Assembly: GCA_903885565.1 (NCBI GenBank)
Contig: CAISJI010000022.1
Span: 1 to 64,000 of the forward strand
Direction: 5' to 3'
Source: an uncultured Planctomycetaceae bacterium
GTDB lineage: Bacteria > Planctomycetota > Planctomycetia > Pirellulales > UBA1268
Length of the DNA: 64,000 nt
Position 1 is the first letter of the stretch, and each line of letters begins with the position of its first letter. A model generated the notes under the pieces. It worked only from the letters and a program-made list of their open reading frames with translations. It did not search any database and was not told the origin of the DNA. Shown piece by piece: positions 30,801 through 39,036 of the stretch. The translations under genes and the position numbers were made by a program.

Positions 30801-31309
30801 TGGGCGGTCCGAACGAAGCCGAAGCGCCGCCCCATCGCCCACTGGTATCGGAACGTCAACCCGAGATGATGGTGGCATTCCTCAAAGATGAGCCTGGTTC
30901 CCAGACTGTTCTTATAGAGATGCCGATCAATGGCCTCTCCCTGGAGCCGACCGCTGAAGGGCTCCCAGAGCGTCCACTCCACTCCATCCCAGACGCGAAA
31001 GATGGTCTTGGGGCCGGTCGACTCGCGGAGATCGAGGAGTTTGTCGGACGAATAATAGGGGAACAGGCTGCGCTGCGGATTCCTGCGACCACATGACAGG
31101 GCGCCGTTGCTCGCCACAAACATCCAGTGATCGTCGCTGCTCAGCAGCGACATGAAGAACGGCTCGATGCGATCGACATGGGGGATCCGGAAATAGTCGT
31201 CGCCGTCGATAACGCAGGTTTCAGAAAACCCGGGTACGATCGGCATCCGCCCGGCCGTGATGCCGTTATCGCCGTGTTGATGATGAATGCCTGGGCTGAC
31301 AATGCTCAT
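27830..31309 (-). CDS. Large carbohydrate phosphorylase-like enzyme (GH94/GH149/GH161-like)
   Basis: A 1159-residue enzyme with an N-terminal beta-sandwich and an (alpha/alpha)6-barrel look. Characteristic stretches are HHQHGDNGITAG, VGFEGNWRDIFQNWEALGFS, AWSNYGYWGDHQIVYL and RPEWNDAQNALAGLGASLVT, and a GYEGLGSVYWHMVSK stretch in the barrel's last third. These resemble cellobiose-phosphorylase-related proteins; GH94 enzymes are about 800 aa, so GH149/GH161-type beta-glucan phosphorylases (about 1100 aa) are a closer length match. A longer start (GTG at 31345) is possible. No signal peptide, so cytosolic phosphorolysis of an imported oligosaccharide would fit. Family is inferred by eye. Confidence 0.6.
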   Translation of the reverse strand: MSIVSPGIHHQHGDNGITAGRMPIVPGFSETCVIDGDDYFRIPHVDRIEPFFMSLLSSDDHWMFVASNGALSCGRRNPQRSLFPYYSSDKLLDLRESTGPKTIFRVWDGVEWTLWEPFSGRLQGEAIDRHLYKNSLGTRLIFEECHHHLGLTFRYQWAMGRRFGFVRTAHLQNLNAQEKIVEVLDGFQNIVPGGVDSQFQLRFSNLLDAYKKSEVSGAHRIGVYYLSSIPTDRAEPSEGLLASVAWSTGLGEATVLLSDRQFNAFRNGRQMGHEVDLRGRKGHYFVTATATLPGHGHRSWKLVADVHQEAGDLVSLAKTLETAPDIDDLLDEDVKQGEEALLWYAAQADGVQMCRQGRRAGRHVANVLFNMMRGGVPLSAYAIDGERFVDHLFVRNRAVHARHAEMLRALPQAADMHGLVAACSATGDADLSRLAAEYLPLTLSRRHGDPTRPWNFFDIRTRTPLGQRRVGFEGNWRDIFQNWEALGFSYPHLLPAMILRFVNASTADGYNPYRISEEGFDWERPDAADAWSNYGYWGDHQIVYLLKLLEQAEAALPDRVEALFRDETGCVYADLPYRIHGFAEIVRKPRATIDYDFSADRAIGQRVALEGSDGQLARDRSGAIHHVSLLEKLLVSGCVKLANFVPDAGIWLNTQRPEWNDAQNALAGLGASLVTTSYLRRYLVFLRRWVDRIPAENVSLSEEVTALVAGISRVLADSARERDGNAPQRWRYRVVEQLQGVAEAHRRAVYQGFSGARLSISRSQISKCLTDAIECLTNTLRRSRRADGLYHSFNVLEFGEGVVSVENLEEMLEGQVAILESGILTPAEASELLAALRASSLYRPDQRSYLLYPDRDLPRFDEKNRISARAAEAYPAVMRFARNPDQDVLLRDVGDDLHFAGRLRNVADLNAAVDRWNDGHIAEALSEEERAELCRLWEETFQHRRFTGRATRFFGYEGLGSVYWHMVSKLAYAVARECVSAHEAGAPVWRRLVDQFRDINEGMWLEKTPEAYGAFPTDPYSHTPAHAGAQQPGMTGQVKEDILTRFLELGVRTAAGRIRFAPGFLRDDEFLETPGEFRSFSDAGNSEALALPAGSLAFTICNVPVVYSRAPGGPALRIQMATGEIRSRDVAELTFDESQSVFLRSGSICRIDVTVGPCR

Positions 31310-31383
31310 AGGATTATCCAGAGAATAACCGGGTGTTTTGCCCACCGAGAGCCACGGCCACGACCCGCCACCAGAACAGGACG

Positions 31384-31872
31384 CTACTCGTTCTTTGCGA
31401 TCCCACCGCTATCGATGCTCTTCACGGCACGAGTGCCGAGAAACCCGGCCTGCCGCACACCATTGACACCTGCGGTTTCCAAGACAACCGCCACCTCCGG
31501 CACTGCGCCGCCGCCTCCCTGGGTCTGACTGCGACCATCCGGCTTTTTCTGGCCGTACTTGATCTCGAAAGGCTGCGAGTCGCGCTCGCTCACAAACAGC
31601 GAATCGAGCGCCGCACCATCGATCCCCATCCGCTCCAGTCGTTCCGGCGACAGCTTGGAGACGAAACCACGAAACTGCTTCTCGTCCTTCGGCCCCACTC
31701 CCCGATTCTGGTCTGCAAAAGCGGAGTACAGATTCGTGAGCCGGTGAATATTGCTGCGATTCGCCGCCTTGATCAGATCCTCATCGCCGAGCGGTCCCCG
31801 ACCGCACCCGGCCAAGGCGACCACCGCCACGACAAGGACATCCCGCCATCTCCACGCCATTTCCCGATTCAC
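31384..31872 (-). CDS. Small lipoprotein of the sugar operon
   Basis: A 162-residue protein. The GTG at 31872 is chosen because AAGGAG sits 6 nt before it. The N-terminus (REMAWRWRDVLVVAVVALAGC) is a lipoprotein signal with cysteine in a clear lipobox. The mature part (LTNLYSAFADQNRGVGPKDEKQF; LERMGIDGAALDSLF) is predicted helical, then low-complexity Gly/Gln-rich, with a hydrophobic end. Similar small lipoproteins often accompany DUF1559 genes in planctomycetes. It lies between the DUF1559 gene and the phosphorylase. Function unknown. Confidence 0.75.
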   Translation of the reverse strand: MNREMAWRWRDVLVVAVVALAGCGRGPLGDEDLIKAANRSNIHRLTNLYSAFADQNRGVGPKDEKQFRGFVSKLSPERLERMGIDGAALDSLFVSERDSQPFEIKYGQKKPDGRSQTQGGGGAVPEVAVVLETAGVNGVRQAGFLGTRAVKSIDSGGIAKNE

Positions 31873-31955
31873 AATTTTCTCCTTGTGAAAGAGCACAGAA
31901 AATGCGGCCGGGACGGCCCCCCAAGGGTCAGGAGCACCGTCCCGGCCCCGGAAAA

Positions 31956-32993
31956 CTAGAGACTATCGGGATCAGCAGACACGCCATCTGCGCGCCGGCC
32001 GAGGCTCAGCAACACTGAAGGGGTGGCCGTGAGGGGAATCGACTTCACCGATCCGTCGCCCATCACCGCGGAAAACGCCCCTGGGTGGGCCGAACCGAAG
32101 CCCAGCTCCATCGACCGGGCGGAATTGGCCCCGGGGCTGCCCACGAACATCCAGCCGAGCCGATCGTCGGTGTCTGCCCGCACCTTCCAGTTGCTCGTGC
32201 CAAACTGCCGCATCGACCCCCAGTCGGATGGCGCAAAACGGCCCGGATCCTCCCACCACATTTCTCCGCCGCCGGTCATTTGGTAGTTACCAAATTTTCC
32301 CTGTGCCGATTTTTCGGCGAGCATGATTGTCTTGGTTGAACCGTCGGCGATGTCCTTGAACCCGCAGAGGGCATACTTCGTGACCAGCGGATTCGGAGCA
32401 GTGTTCCAGTCGTGGTGGTAGCTCTTCTTGATGATGCCTGTCCACGCCTTGCTTTCCTCGTTGGGATCGTTGGGCTTCCAACTCTCGAAGACCTTCACCC
32501 ACCCCGACGTGTCTTCCTCGCTGTTGATCACACCGGCATAGTCGGTGAGATGAAAAACGTCAGCGCCATTGTCGGCAGTCCGCAGCCCCCGGGTGGGGCA
32601 GGTATGGGCCGGAATCGGAGCCGCCAGAAGCGTTGGGCTTCCACCCTGATAGCCCTGGGAAAGACGCTGGTTCATGATGTTTTGGCCGTCCATGTGTGGC
32701 AGAATCTGGTAGGCCCAGCTGAGATTCTCCCGCCCATACTTCGGCTTGTTGATCTCACCCGTCTCCCAGAACGTTCCCAGGTTCCCACCCGCCGTGGGAA
32801 AACTCTTTTGGGCAGACTCGTAATTCAAGCAGGCCAAACCGATCTGCTTCATGTTGTTGAGGCAGCCCATACGACGAGCCGACTCACGAGCTGATTGAAC
32901 CGCGGGAAGCAACAGCCCCACCAAGGTTCCGATAATGGCAATAACAACCAAGAGTTCCACAAGCGTGAAACCCTTTCTGGGAATCCTGTGCAT
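31956..32993 (-). CDS. DUF1559 pseudopilin-like protein under LacI operator control
   Basis: DUF1559 protein, 345 aa: [26 protein letters not shown] with the classical site, then LLPAVQSARESARRMGCLNN and the H-x9-DG motif (SAHPGAFSAVMGDGS). GGAGT lies 8 nt before the ATG. It is first in the minus-strand operon DUF1559, lipoprotein, phosphorylase, GH2. Two LacI-type operators lie 124-178 nt upstream of its start. Linking a pseudopilin to an oligosaccharide operon suggests a role at the cell surface in handling the substrate; that is inference. Confidence 0.88.
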   Translation of the reverse strand: MHRIPRKGFTLVELLVVIAIIGTLVGLLLPAVQSARESARRMGCLNNMKQIGLACLNYESAQKSFPTAGGNLGTFWETGEINKPKYGRENLSWAYQILPHMDGQNIMNQRLSQGYQGGSPTLLAAPIPAHTCPTRGLRTADNGADVFHLTDYAGVINSEEDTSGWVKVFESWKPNDPNEESKAWTGIIKKSYHHDWNTAPNPLVTKYALCGFKDIADGSTKTIMLAEKSAQGKFGNYQMTGGGEMWWEDPGRFAPSDWGSMRQFGTSNWKVRADTDDRLGWMFVGSPGANSARSMELGFGSAHPGAFSAVMGDGSVKSIPLTATPSVLLSLGRRADGVSADPDSL

Positions 32994-33116
32994 GTCAGAC
33001 TCCTATCCGTGATAAAGAAAAAGATGGAAAAAAAGGACGGCAGATGGAGCAGTTCCCGGCCAGCCTCACGCTTCAGGGCTACCGAAAGTACCCCTCCCCT
33101 CCCCCCGAACCGACAA

Positions 33117-33130
33117 TGAAAGCGGTTTCA
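33117..33130. promoter_or_regulatory. LacI-family operator 1 of the DUF1559 operon
   Basis: TGAAAGCGGTTTCA, an almost perfect palindrome with a G/G change at its centre. It matches the transporter-lacI operator at 24863 (GAAACCGGTTTC) in 11 of 12 core positions. It is centred 41 bp from operator 2. Confidence 0.75.
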
Positions 33131-33157
33131 CGAAACCCCCAAAAGAACCAGATAACG

Positions 33158-33171
33158 TGAAACCGCTTTCA
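33158..33171. promoter_or_regulatory. LacI-family operator 2 of the DUF1559 operon
   Basis: TGAAACCGCTTTCA, the exact reverse complement of operator 1. Two sites in inverted orientation, about four helical turns apart, fit a repressor that binds both on one DNA face. The remaining 33172-33701 contains no gene I can support. Confidence 0.75.
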
Positions 33172-33701
33172 TTCTTAATCGTCGGCTTTGCCTGTGTCAA
33201 GCAGGTGGTCGAAATTTTTTAACGCCGCCGTAAAGGCTTTCTGTGGGGCCTCTTTCCCGGGCTTCACGCACTGCCGGAACGGCCATCGGCGTTGGCTTGG
33301 CGGGGCTCCCGACTGGTCGCGGGCCTGGAAAAAATTCCATCTCCATGACACGCCGACACACGCTGTCCGCGGGAACATTCGGCCCTGACCTGTTCCTGCC
33401 GCAACACCCTCAAAAACCAAGGCTGGCCGGAGAAACAACCGCCGCTGCGGGCGGCAGATGACTTTTCCGCAGAAAACCGGCCATGACCCCGCCGCCGCAG
33501 CCTGCTACGATCCCCCTCGATTGGGAAACCATCTGAGCCGCGACCGCTCGCAAGGTCGGCACCGCCAGTAGGGAAATGGCGGCCGGACCGGGGCACCTGT
33601 TCTTGCCCCGCGTTCGAGAATCCGGTTTTCAAGCCCTGTTGCCTGTGGCATCCGGGCCTGCCTCGTGGCTTCCCAACTCTTCTTCGGTCAGGTACGAGAC
33701 C

Positions 33702-34265
33702 ATGGTGTTTTTTCTGCAGATGGTAGGGCTATTCGCCGCTCTGGTCGTGCTGATGTCGCTGATCGAGCATCAGGTGCACAGCCGCTTGATGCACAAAAAG
33801 CCGCGATTCTCACTGTTTCGCGGTTCTCCCGCGCGGCTGAAAATCTTCACGCAGCATGCTGTCGTTCACCACCGCCAGTATTTCAAGGCGTTTCACGATG
33901 CGCCGGTGCCGCACGGCGAGGATCGGGGGATCCGCCTGAATCTGCGGGAAGGACTGATGGAATCGCTCCCGGTGAGCCTCGTGCTCGTGTTTTTCTCAAC
34001 CCCCGCGGCGATCATGTTTCCCGTGGTTGTCTGCCTCCACCATCTGATGTGGAATCAGATCCACCTGGAGATGCACAAGCCGGAGGACCGGTTCTTCGCC
34101 AAGTGGCCGTTCTATAAATTGCTCGCCCGACACCATTATCTCCACCACCGGCATCCCGACAAAAACTTCAACGTCGCTCTTCCAGTGGGCGATCTGATCT
34201 TTGGCACACTCGCCAAAGCCGATGAGGCCGACAGGCAGGGAATGATTGCCGAGGGAATCGGCTAG
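33702..34265 (+). CDS. Fatty acid hydroxylase / sterol desaturase-like membrane protein
   Basis: A 187-residue membrane protein with the multi-histidine di-iron pattern of the fatty acid hydroxylase superfamily: HQVHSRLMHK near residue 24, HHRQYF near 55, HLEMHKP near 120 and HHYLHHRH near 145. Two to three hydrophobic segments (FFLQMVGLFAALVVLM; SLVLVFFSTPAAIMFPVVV) place it in the inner membrane. ATG 33702 is taken because the family domain starts there; the open frame upstream is uninformative. The substrate is probably a lipid acyl chain or sterol/hopanoid but cannot be told. Confidence 0.78.
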   Translation: MVFFLQMVGLFAALVVLMSLIEHQVHSRLMHKKPRFSLFRGSPARLKIFTQHAVVHHRQYFKAFHDAPVPHGEDRGIRLNLREGLMESLPVSLVLVFFSTPAAIMFPVVVCLHHLMWNQIHLEMHKPEDRFFAKWPFYKLLARHHYLHHRHPDKNFNVALPVGDLIFGTLAKADEADRQGMIAEGIG

Positions 34266-34352
34266 GCTTTGTCTGTAGCCGGCTGCGATGCCCGTCGGCT
34301 AGGGAAACTCTCGGGCTTTGTCCGCGTGCAAACAGTGAGCCGGCTGCGGGAC

Positions 34353-34407
34353 GGCAAAAGTCTCGTCGCATGCGCTCCTCGAGCGTTCGCCGATCCCTCC
34401 GCCTCCG
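34353..34407 (+). repeat. 55-bp direct repeat, copy 1
   Basis: Starts GGCAAAAGTCTCGTCGCATG and ends CCCTCCGCCTCCG. It is identical to the copy at 34530-34584, 177 bp away. The surrounding 34266-34622 also has shorter partial repeats (GGCTTTGTC..., GTCGGC-AGGGAAAC) and no gene. An inverted relative lies at 109-143. Confidence 0.85.
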
Positions 34408-34529
34408 ACTTTCGGTGGACCAAGGCATCGCCGGATGCGATGCCGTCGGCACGGGAAACCCTTGGCGTTTCCCTCGGCCGACCTTAGCGGACAAAGGCCA
34501 TGGATGGCGTTGTCCGCGTATCCTAAGCC

Positions 34530-34584
34530 GGCAAAAGTCTCGTCGCATGCGCTCCTCGAGCGTTCGCCGATCCCTCCGCCTCCG
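34530..34584 (+). repeat. 55-bp direct repeat, copy 2
   Basis: Exact duplicate of copy 1. Just upstream, GCGGACAA and TTGTCCGC form an inverted repeat at about 34487-34518, so the spacer could fold. The repeat ends 38 nt before the pgi stop codon and could affect its 3' end. Confidence 0.85.
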
Positions 34585-34622
34585 TCGCTCGATAAGTTGG
34601 AGTGGCTATGGCTTCGCGTGCG

Positions 34623-36257
34623 CTATTTGGCACGCCGGGCCCGGTAGCGGCGGATGAGGGCGTTGGTGGAGCTGTCGTGCTTGAGCTTTGGCTCCGTGGG
34701 CGACTCCAGCTCACAGATGATCTTCTGGGCGAGCTGCTTGCCGAGCTCGACGCCCCATTGGTCAAAGCAATTGATGCCCCACACCGCTCCCTGTGTGAAC
34801 ACAGCATGCTCGTAGAGCGCGACCAGCGCTCCGAGCGTGGCGGGATCGAGAATGTCGGCCATGATCACGTTCGACGGCCGGTTGCCCGCAAACACCCTAT
34901 GCGGCACGAGCCACTCCGGTGTGCCCTCAGCCCGCACCTCCTCGGCCGACTTCCCGAAGGCAAGCGCCTCGGCTTGGGCAAACACATTCGAGATCAGATA
35001 GTCGTGATGGCGGCCGAGCTGGTTGTGCGAGCGGTTGAAGCCGAGAAAATCACAGGGGATCAGGTGCGTGCCCTGATGGATCAGCTGATAGAAGGAGTGC
35101 TGGCCGTTGGTGCCCGGCTCGCCCCAGTAGACAGGCCCTGTGCTGCAGGTGACCGGCTGGCCGTCGAGCCGTACCGACTTGCCGTTGCTCTCCATCGTGA
35201 GCTGCTGCAGGTAGGCCGGAAACCGCTTCAGATACTGCTCATAGGGGAGCACGGCGATGCTCTGGGCCCCGAAAAAGTCGGTATACAAAACCGCCAACAG
35301 CCCCATCAGCACGGGGAGATTCTGCTCCAGCGGTGCGGTACGGAAGTGTTCGTCCATGGCCCGAAAGCCGCCGAGCAGGCTCGCGAAATTCTGCGGCCCA
35401 ATCGCGATCATCGTGGAGAGCCCGATCGCTGAATCGAGCGAATAGCGGCCGCCGACCCAGTCCCAGAAGCCAAACATATTTGCCGTGTCGATGCCGAACT
35501 CGGCCACCTTGGCGGCGTTGGTCGACACGGCCACGAAGTGCCGGGCCACCACGGCAGCGTCGCCCCCCATGCCGGCCAGAATCCAGGCCCGGGCAGTCTG
35601 GGCATTGGCCATGGTCTCGAGCGTGGTGAACGTCTTGGAGGAGATGATGAAGAGCGTTTCGGCAGGATCGAGATCGACCACAGCCTCGGCGAAGTCGGTG
35701 CCGTCGACATTGGAGACGAAGCGGCAGGTCAGCGAGCGGTCGGAATAGTGCCGCAGCGCCTCATAGGCCATGACGGGCCCCAGATCAGAGCCGCCGATTC
35801 CGATATTCACGATTGTTTTGATCCGCTTGCCGCTGGCGCCCCGCCAGGCGCCGCTGCGCACTGTGTCAGCGAAGGCGCCCATCGCCTTGAGCACCGCGTG
35901 CACCGCCGGCACAACATTCTCCCCATCGACGTTGATCGTCGCCCCCTCAGGCGCCCGCAGCGCCACATGGAGCACCGCCCGATTTTCAGTGAGGTTGATC
36001 TTTTCGCCGCTGAACATCGCCTCGCGGCGGGCCTCCAGGCCCGTCTCGCGGGCCAGCGTCACCAGCAGCCTGAGCGTCTCGTCGGTAACGCGGTTCTTGG
36101 AGTAGTCAAGAAAGAGCCCGGCTCCCTCGGCATGCATCCGCTCACCGCGGGTGGCATCGGCGGCGAAGAGATCGCCGATCGTGGTCGCAGCGATCCGCTC
36201 GCGGTGGGCGGCAAGCGCCTTCCAGGCGGGAAGGTCGGTGGGGGCTGGGAGACTCAT
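34623..36257 (-). CDS. pgi: Glucose-6-phosphate isomerase
   Basis: Cytosolic glycolytic enzyme that interconverts glucose-6-phosphate and fructose-6-phosphate, 544 aa (normal 540-550). Family stretches are visible: [18 protein letters not shown], the signature [40 protein letters not shown] and [17 protein letters not shown]. The start is the ATG at 36257 ([10 protein letters not shown]); the open frame upstream extends into the divergent glucokinase promoter. The ROK kinase gene lies divergently 124 nt away, and together they would take glucose to fructose-6-phosphate. Confidence 0.95.
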   Translation of the reverse strand: MSLPAPTDLPAWKALAAHRERIAATTIGDLFAADATRGERMHAEGAGLFLDYSKNRVTDETLRLLVTLARETGLEARREAMFSGEKINLTENRAVLHVALRAPEGATINVDGENVVPAVHAVLKAMGAFADTVRSGAWRGASGKRIKTIVNIGIGGSDLGPVMAYEALRHYSDRSLTCRFVSNVDGTDFAEAVVDLDPAETLFIISSKTFTTLETMANAQTARAWILAGMGGDAAVVARHFVAVSTNAAKVAEFGIDTANMFGFWDWVGGRYSLDSAIGLSTMIAIGPQNFASLLGGFRAMDEHFRTAPLEQNLPVLMGLLAVLYTDFFGAQSIAVLPYEQYLKRFPAYLQQLTMESNGKSVRLDGQPVTCSTGPVYWGEPGTNGQHSFYQLIHQGTHLIPCDFLGFNRSHNQLGRHHDYLISNVFAQAEALAFGKSAEEVRAEGTPEWLVPHRVFAGNRPSNVIMADILDPATLGALVALYEHAVFTQGAVWGINCFDQWGVELGKQLAQKIICELESPTEPKLKHDSSTNALIRRYRARRAK

Positions 36258-36381
36258 GGCAGGTTCCTGCGGTCGCAATGGTGGGTGAAGTTCGGCCCGA
36301 TTAGACTGTAGGCGATCGGTTGGCGGGAAGTGCCGGCCGGGGCCCGCCTGCCGGGCAACCGCTCTCCGGGAAAATAGCCAG

Positions 36382-37077
36382 ATGAAAAACCCGCTCGCCA
36401 TCGATATCGGAGGCTCTCGCGTCAAGCTCCGCATTCCGGGGGTGCCGGAGAAGCGTCACTTTGAAAGCGGCCCCACCCTCACCCCCGGCCAGATGGTGGA
36501 GGGAGTGAAAAGGCTGACGGGCGACTGGGATTTTGACTCCGTCTCGATCGGCCTGCCGGCACCGATCCGCAACAACCACCCGGCACGCCAACCAGCCAAT
36601 CTGGGGCCCGGATGGGTGGAATTTGACTACGACGACGATTTCGGCCTGCCAGTCAAGCTGATCAACGATGCCGCCATGCAGGCGGTGGGGAGCTACCGCG
36701 AGGGACGCATGCTCTTTCTGGGACTGGGTACGGGGCTCGGCTCCTGCCTGATCGTCAATCACAGCATCATGCCACTGGAACTGGCCCACCTCCCCTACCG
36801 CAAAGGGAAATCGTTCGAGAACTATCTGGGAGACCGCAGCCTCAAGCACCTCGGCAAGAAACGCTGGCGCCGGCATGTGGCTGATGTGTGCGCCATTTTT
36901 TACGCGGCGCTGTTGCCAGACGAGATCGTGATCGGCGGTGGCAACGTGGCGAATCTTGCGGAGATGCCGGAGCATTGTCGGGCCGGCGACAACTCCCACG
37001 CCTTCGAAGGGGGCTTTCGCCTCTGGCAGCCGGAGTGGGCCGCCGCCGTGCCGGTCTATGACGACCGCCCGACGTAA
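36382..37077 (+). CDS. ROK-family / polyphosphate-glucokinase-like kinase
   Basis: A 231-residue sugar kinase. The N-terminal phosphate-binding motif is [12 protein letters not shown] and a second nucleotide-binding loop is [25 protein letters not shown] is in the position of the ROK zinc motif but lacks its cysteines, and the catalytic Asp is in [11 protein letters not shown]. It resembles the polyphosphate-dependent glucokinases (PPGK), which share DIGG and GTGLGS with ROK proteins. It is divergent from pgi. The phosphate donor (ATP or polyphosphate) cannot be told. Confidence 0.8.
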   Translation: MKNPLAIDIGGSRVKLRIPGVPEKRHFESGPTLTPGQMVEGVKRLTGDWDFDSVSIGLPAPIRNNHPARQPANLGPGWVEFDYDDDFGLPVKLINDAAMQAVGSYREGRMLFLGLGTGLGSCLIVNHSIMPLELAHLPYRKGKSFENYLGDRSLKHLGKKRWRRHVADVCAIFYAALLPDEIVIGGGNVANLAEMPEHCRAGDNSHAFEGGFRLWQPEWAAAVPVYDDRPT

Positions 37078-37182
37078 CAGGCTGCCAAAGCCAAGCGCCG
37101 CAAGGAAGACGGGAACGTGTCGATTGAGCAGACGCTCGATTTGAATCGACGATCATGGGTCACCCGCCCCCCATCCCCCTTT

Positions 37183-38826
37183 TCACCCGAACAGTTTTCC
37201 AGCCTGCTGGATCGTTATCCACAGGCCCCAGCCCAGCGGCAGGCTCACCAGCAACCAGAACAGCAGGAGCTTTAGGCCACCACCGGCAGGTGCGGGGAGG
37301 TGAACTGCACCGCCGGCTGCACGCTCGGCAGTCGATCGATTGCTCGGCTGCAAGCCGGCGGTAAATAGGCTCGGGGGAACCGGCCGCACCGCGAGGTTGC
37401 AGCAGAATCCCACCGCCAGCAGGGTAGCGAGAAGATACATCGTCTGATCATAGGCGGCGCTTCGCGGCACCCCGGAGCGGACCTGAAATTCGTTGAGATA
37501 ATTGACCAGCACGGGCCCCAGAATGCCGGCCACGCTCCACGCGGTCAGCAACCGGCCATGGATGGCCCCCACCTGCTGGGTGCCGAACAGGTCGGCCAGA
37601 TAGGCGGGTATCGTCGCGAAGCCGCCGCCATACATCGTCAGAATCAAACAGAAAAGAGCGCAGAACAGAGCCACGTTTCCCCGCTGACCGGCCCACGGCA
37701 CCAGGGCATAGAGCAGTCCTCCGAGCAGAAAAAAAATGCCATACGTGATGCGCCTGCCGAGCAGATCCGACAGCGAAGCCCAGAAAAATCTGCCGGCGAT
37801 GTTGAACAGACTCAGCAGGCCGGTGAAGCCAGCCCCGATCGCCGCCACCTGCGCCAGCTGGCTCGCATCGAGAGCATCGAATTCGACGCCCCTCCCCAGA
37901 AGCCTCCCGCCGAAAATCTCCTGGAGCATCGGAGAGGCCATGCCGATCACTCCGATGCCGGCCGACACATTCAGACAGAGCACCAACCACAACAGCCAGA
38001 ACTGCGGAGTTTGGCAGGCCCGGTTCACAGGCACGTACTGCCCCGCATCGACCCCGAGCTGGCCTTCTCTTGCGCCGCCTGCCGGCTGCCAGCCCGGCGG
38101 CGTCCATCCGGCGGGGGGCACGCGGTAGGCAAAGGCTCCCAGCAGCATGAACAGAAAGTAGATGGCTGCCAGCACCAGAAACGTCTGCCACACGCCCACC
38201 GATTCAGGGGTGGCAAAATGCCTCATCAGCCGGTCGGCCAAGGGGGAGCCGATCATGGCCCCGCCGCCGAATCCCATGATCGCCATGCCCGTCGCCATCC
38301 CCCTCCGATCGGGAAACCATTTGATCAGCGTCGATACCGGAGAGATGTACCCCAATCCCAATCCGATCCCGCCAATCACGCCCGCCCCCAGCCAGACCAG
38401 CCACAATTGGTGCCAGTAGACACCGGCCGCAGAGATCACCAGCCCCCCGCACCAACAGAAGGCCGACACGACCCCCGCCTTGCGCGGGCCGGCTTTTTCC
38501 AGCCAGGCGCCAAAGATCGCAGCACTGGAACCGAGAAACACAAAAAAAAGCGTGTAGATCCAACCCAGCAGCGGTTTATCCCAGTCGCACGTCGTGGTGA
38601 CGAGCTTCCCAAGGAGCCCCATGCCAGCAGGGGAGGGTATCGGCGAGGTGATCCCCACGGCCTTGGTCAGCGGCAGCCAGAACACGGAGAAGCCGTAGGC
38701 CATGCCGATGCACAGATGGATGCACAGGGCTGCCGGCGGCACGAACCACCGGTTGAACCCGGGCCCGGCAATCGTCGCTTCCCTCGCCAACAGGCTGCTG
38801 ACGCGTCCCACAATCGTGCCGGGCAT
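37183..38826 (-). CDS. OFA-family major facilitator (oxalate/formate antiporter-like)
   Basis: MFS transporter, 547 aa with about 12 membrane segments. Features of the OFA family include LCIGMAYGFSVFWLPLTKAVG, GGIGLGLGYISPVSTLIKWF, PDRRGMATGMAIMGFGGGAM and SDLLGRRITYGIFFLLGG. The start is the ATG at 38826 with AGGAAGG just upstream. A proline-rich cytoplasmic loop of about 45 residues lies between helices 6 and 7. The substrate is probably a small carboxylate. No linked catabolic genes. Confidence 0.85.
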   Translation of the reverse strand: MPGTIVGRVSSLLAREATIAGPGFNRWFVPPAALCIHLCIGMAYGFSVFWLPLTKAVGITSPIPSPAGMGLLGKLVTTTCDWDKPLLGWIYTLFFVFLGSSAAIFGAWLEKAGPRKAGVVSAFCWCGGLVISAAGVYWHQLWLVWLGAGVIGGIGLGLGYISPVSTLIKWFPDRRGMATGMAIMGFGGGAMIGSPLADRLMRHFATPESVGVWQTFLVLAAIYFLFMLLGAFAYRVPPAGWTPPGWQPAGGAREGQLGVDAGQYVPVNRACQTPQFWLLWLVLCLNVSAGIGVIGMASPMLQEIFGGRLLGRGVEFDALDASQLAQVAAIGAGFTGLLSLFNIAGRFFWASLSDLLGRRITYGIFFLLGGLLYALVPWAGQRGNVALFCALFCLILTMYGGGFATIPAYLADLFGTQQVGAIHGRLLTAWSVAGILGPVLVNYLNEFQVRSGVPRSAAYDQTMYLLATLLAVGFCCNLAVRPVPPSLFTAGLQPSNRSTAERAAGGAVHLPAPAGGGLKLLLFWLLVSLPLGWGLWITIQQAGKLFG

Positions 38827-39036
38827 TGTATTCCTTCCTCGCTTCACTCAAGCCCGCAGCCAGCGGCGCACAAGCGAGGCTGCTCTCCTCTGGAGGCAGG
38901 TTCTTTCTGTCCGTCGGCAGGGGAGATGGTTCCCAACCGTATCGAGCCCGCAGCGAAGAGGATACAATTTTTGCGGCGAAGCCACCTCCCAGTTTCCCCT
39001 GAGCAGACTCCCACTCCAGCCAGGTTTCCGCCGGGG

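Noticed and set aside
37558-39036. Long plus-strand extension upstream of the P450
   Set aside because: It is antisense to the OFA transporter; the P450 fold begins only near 39037.
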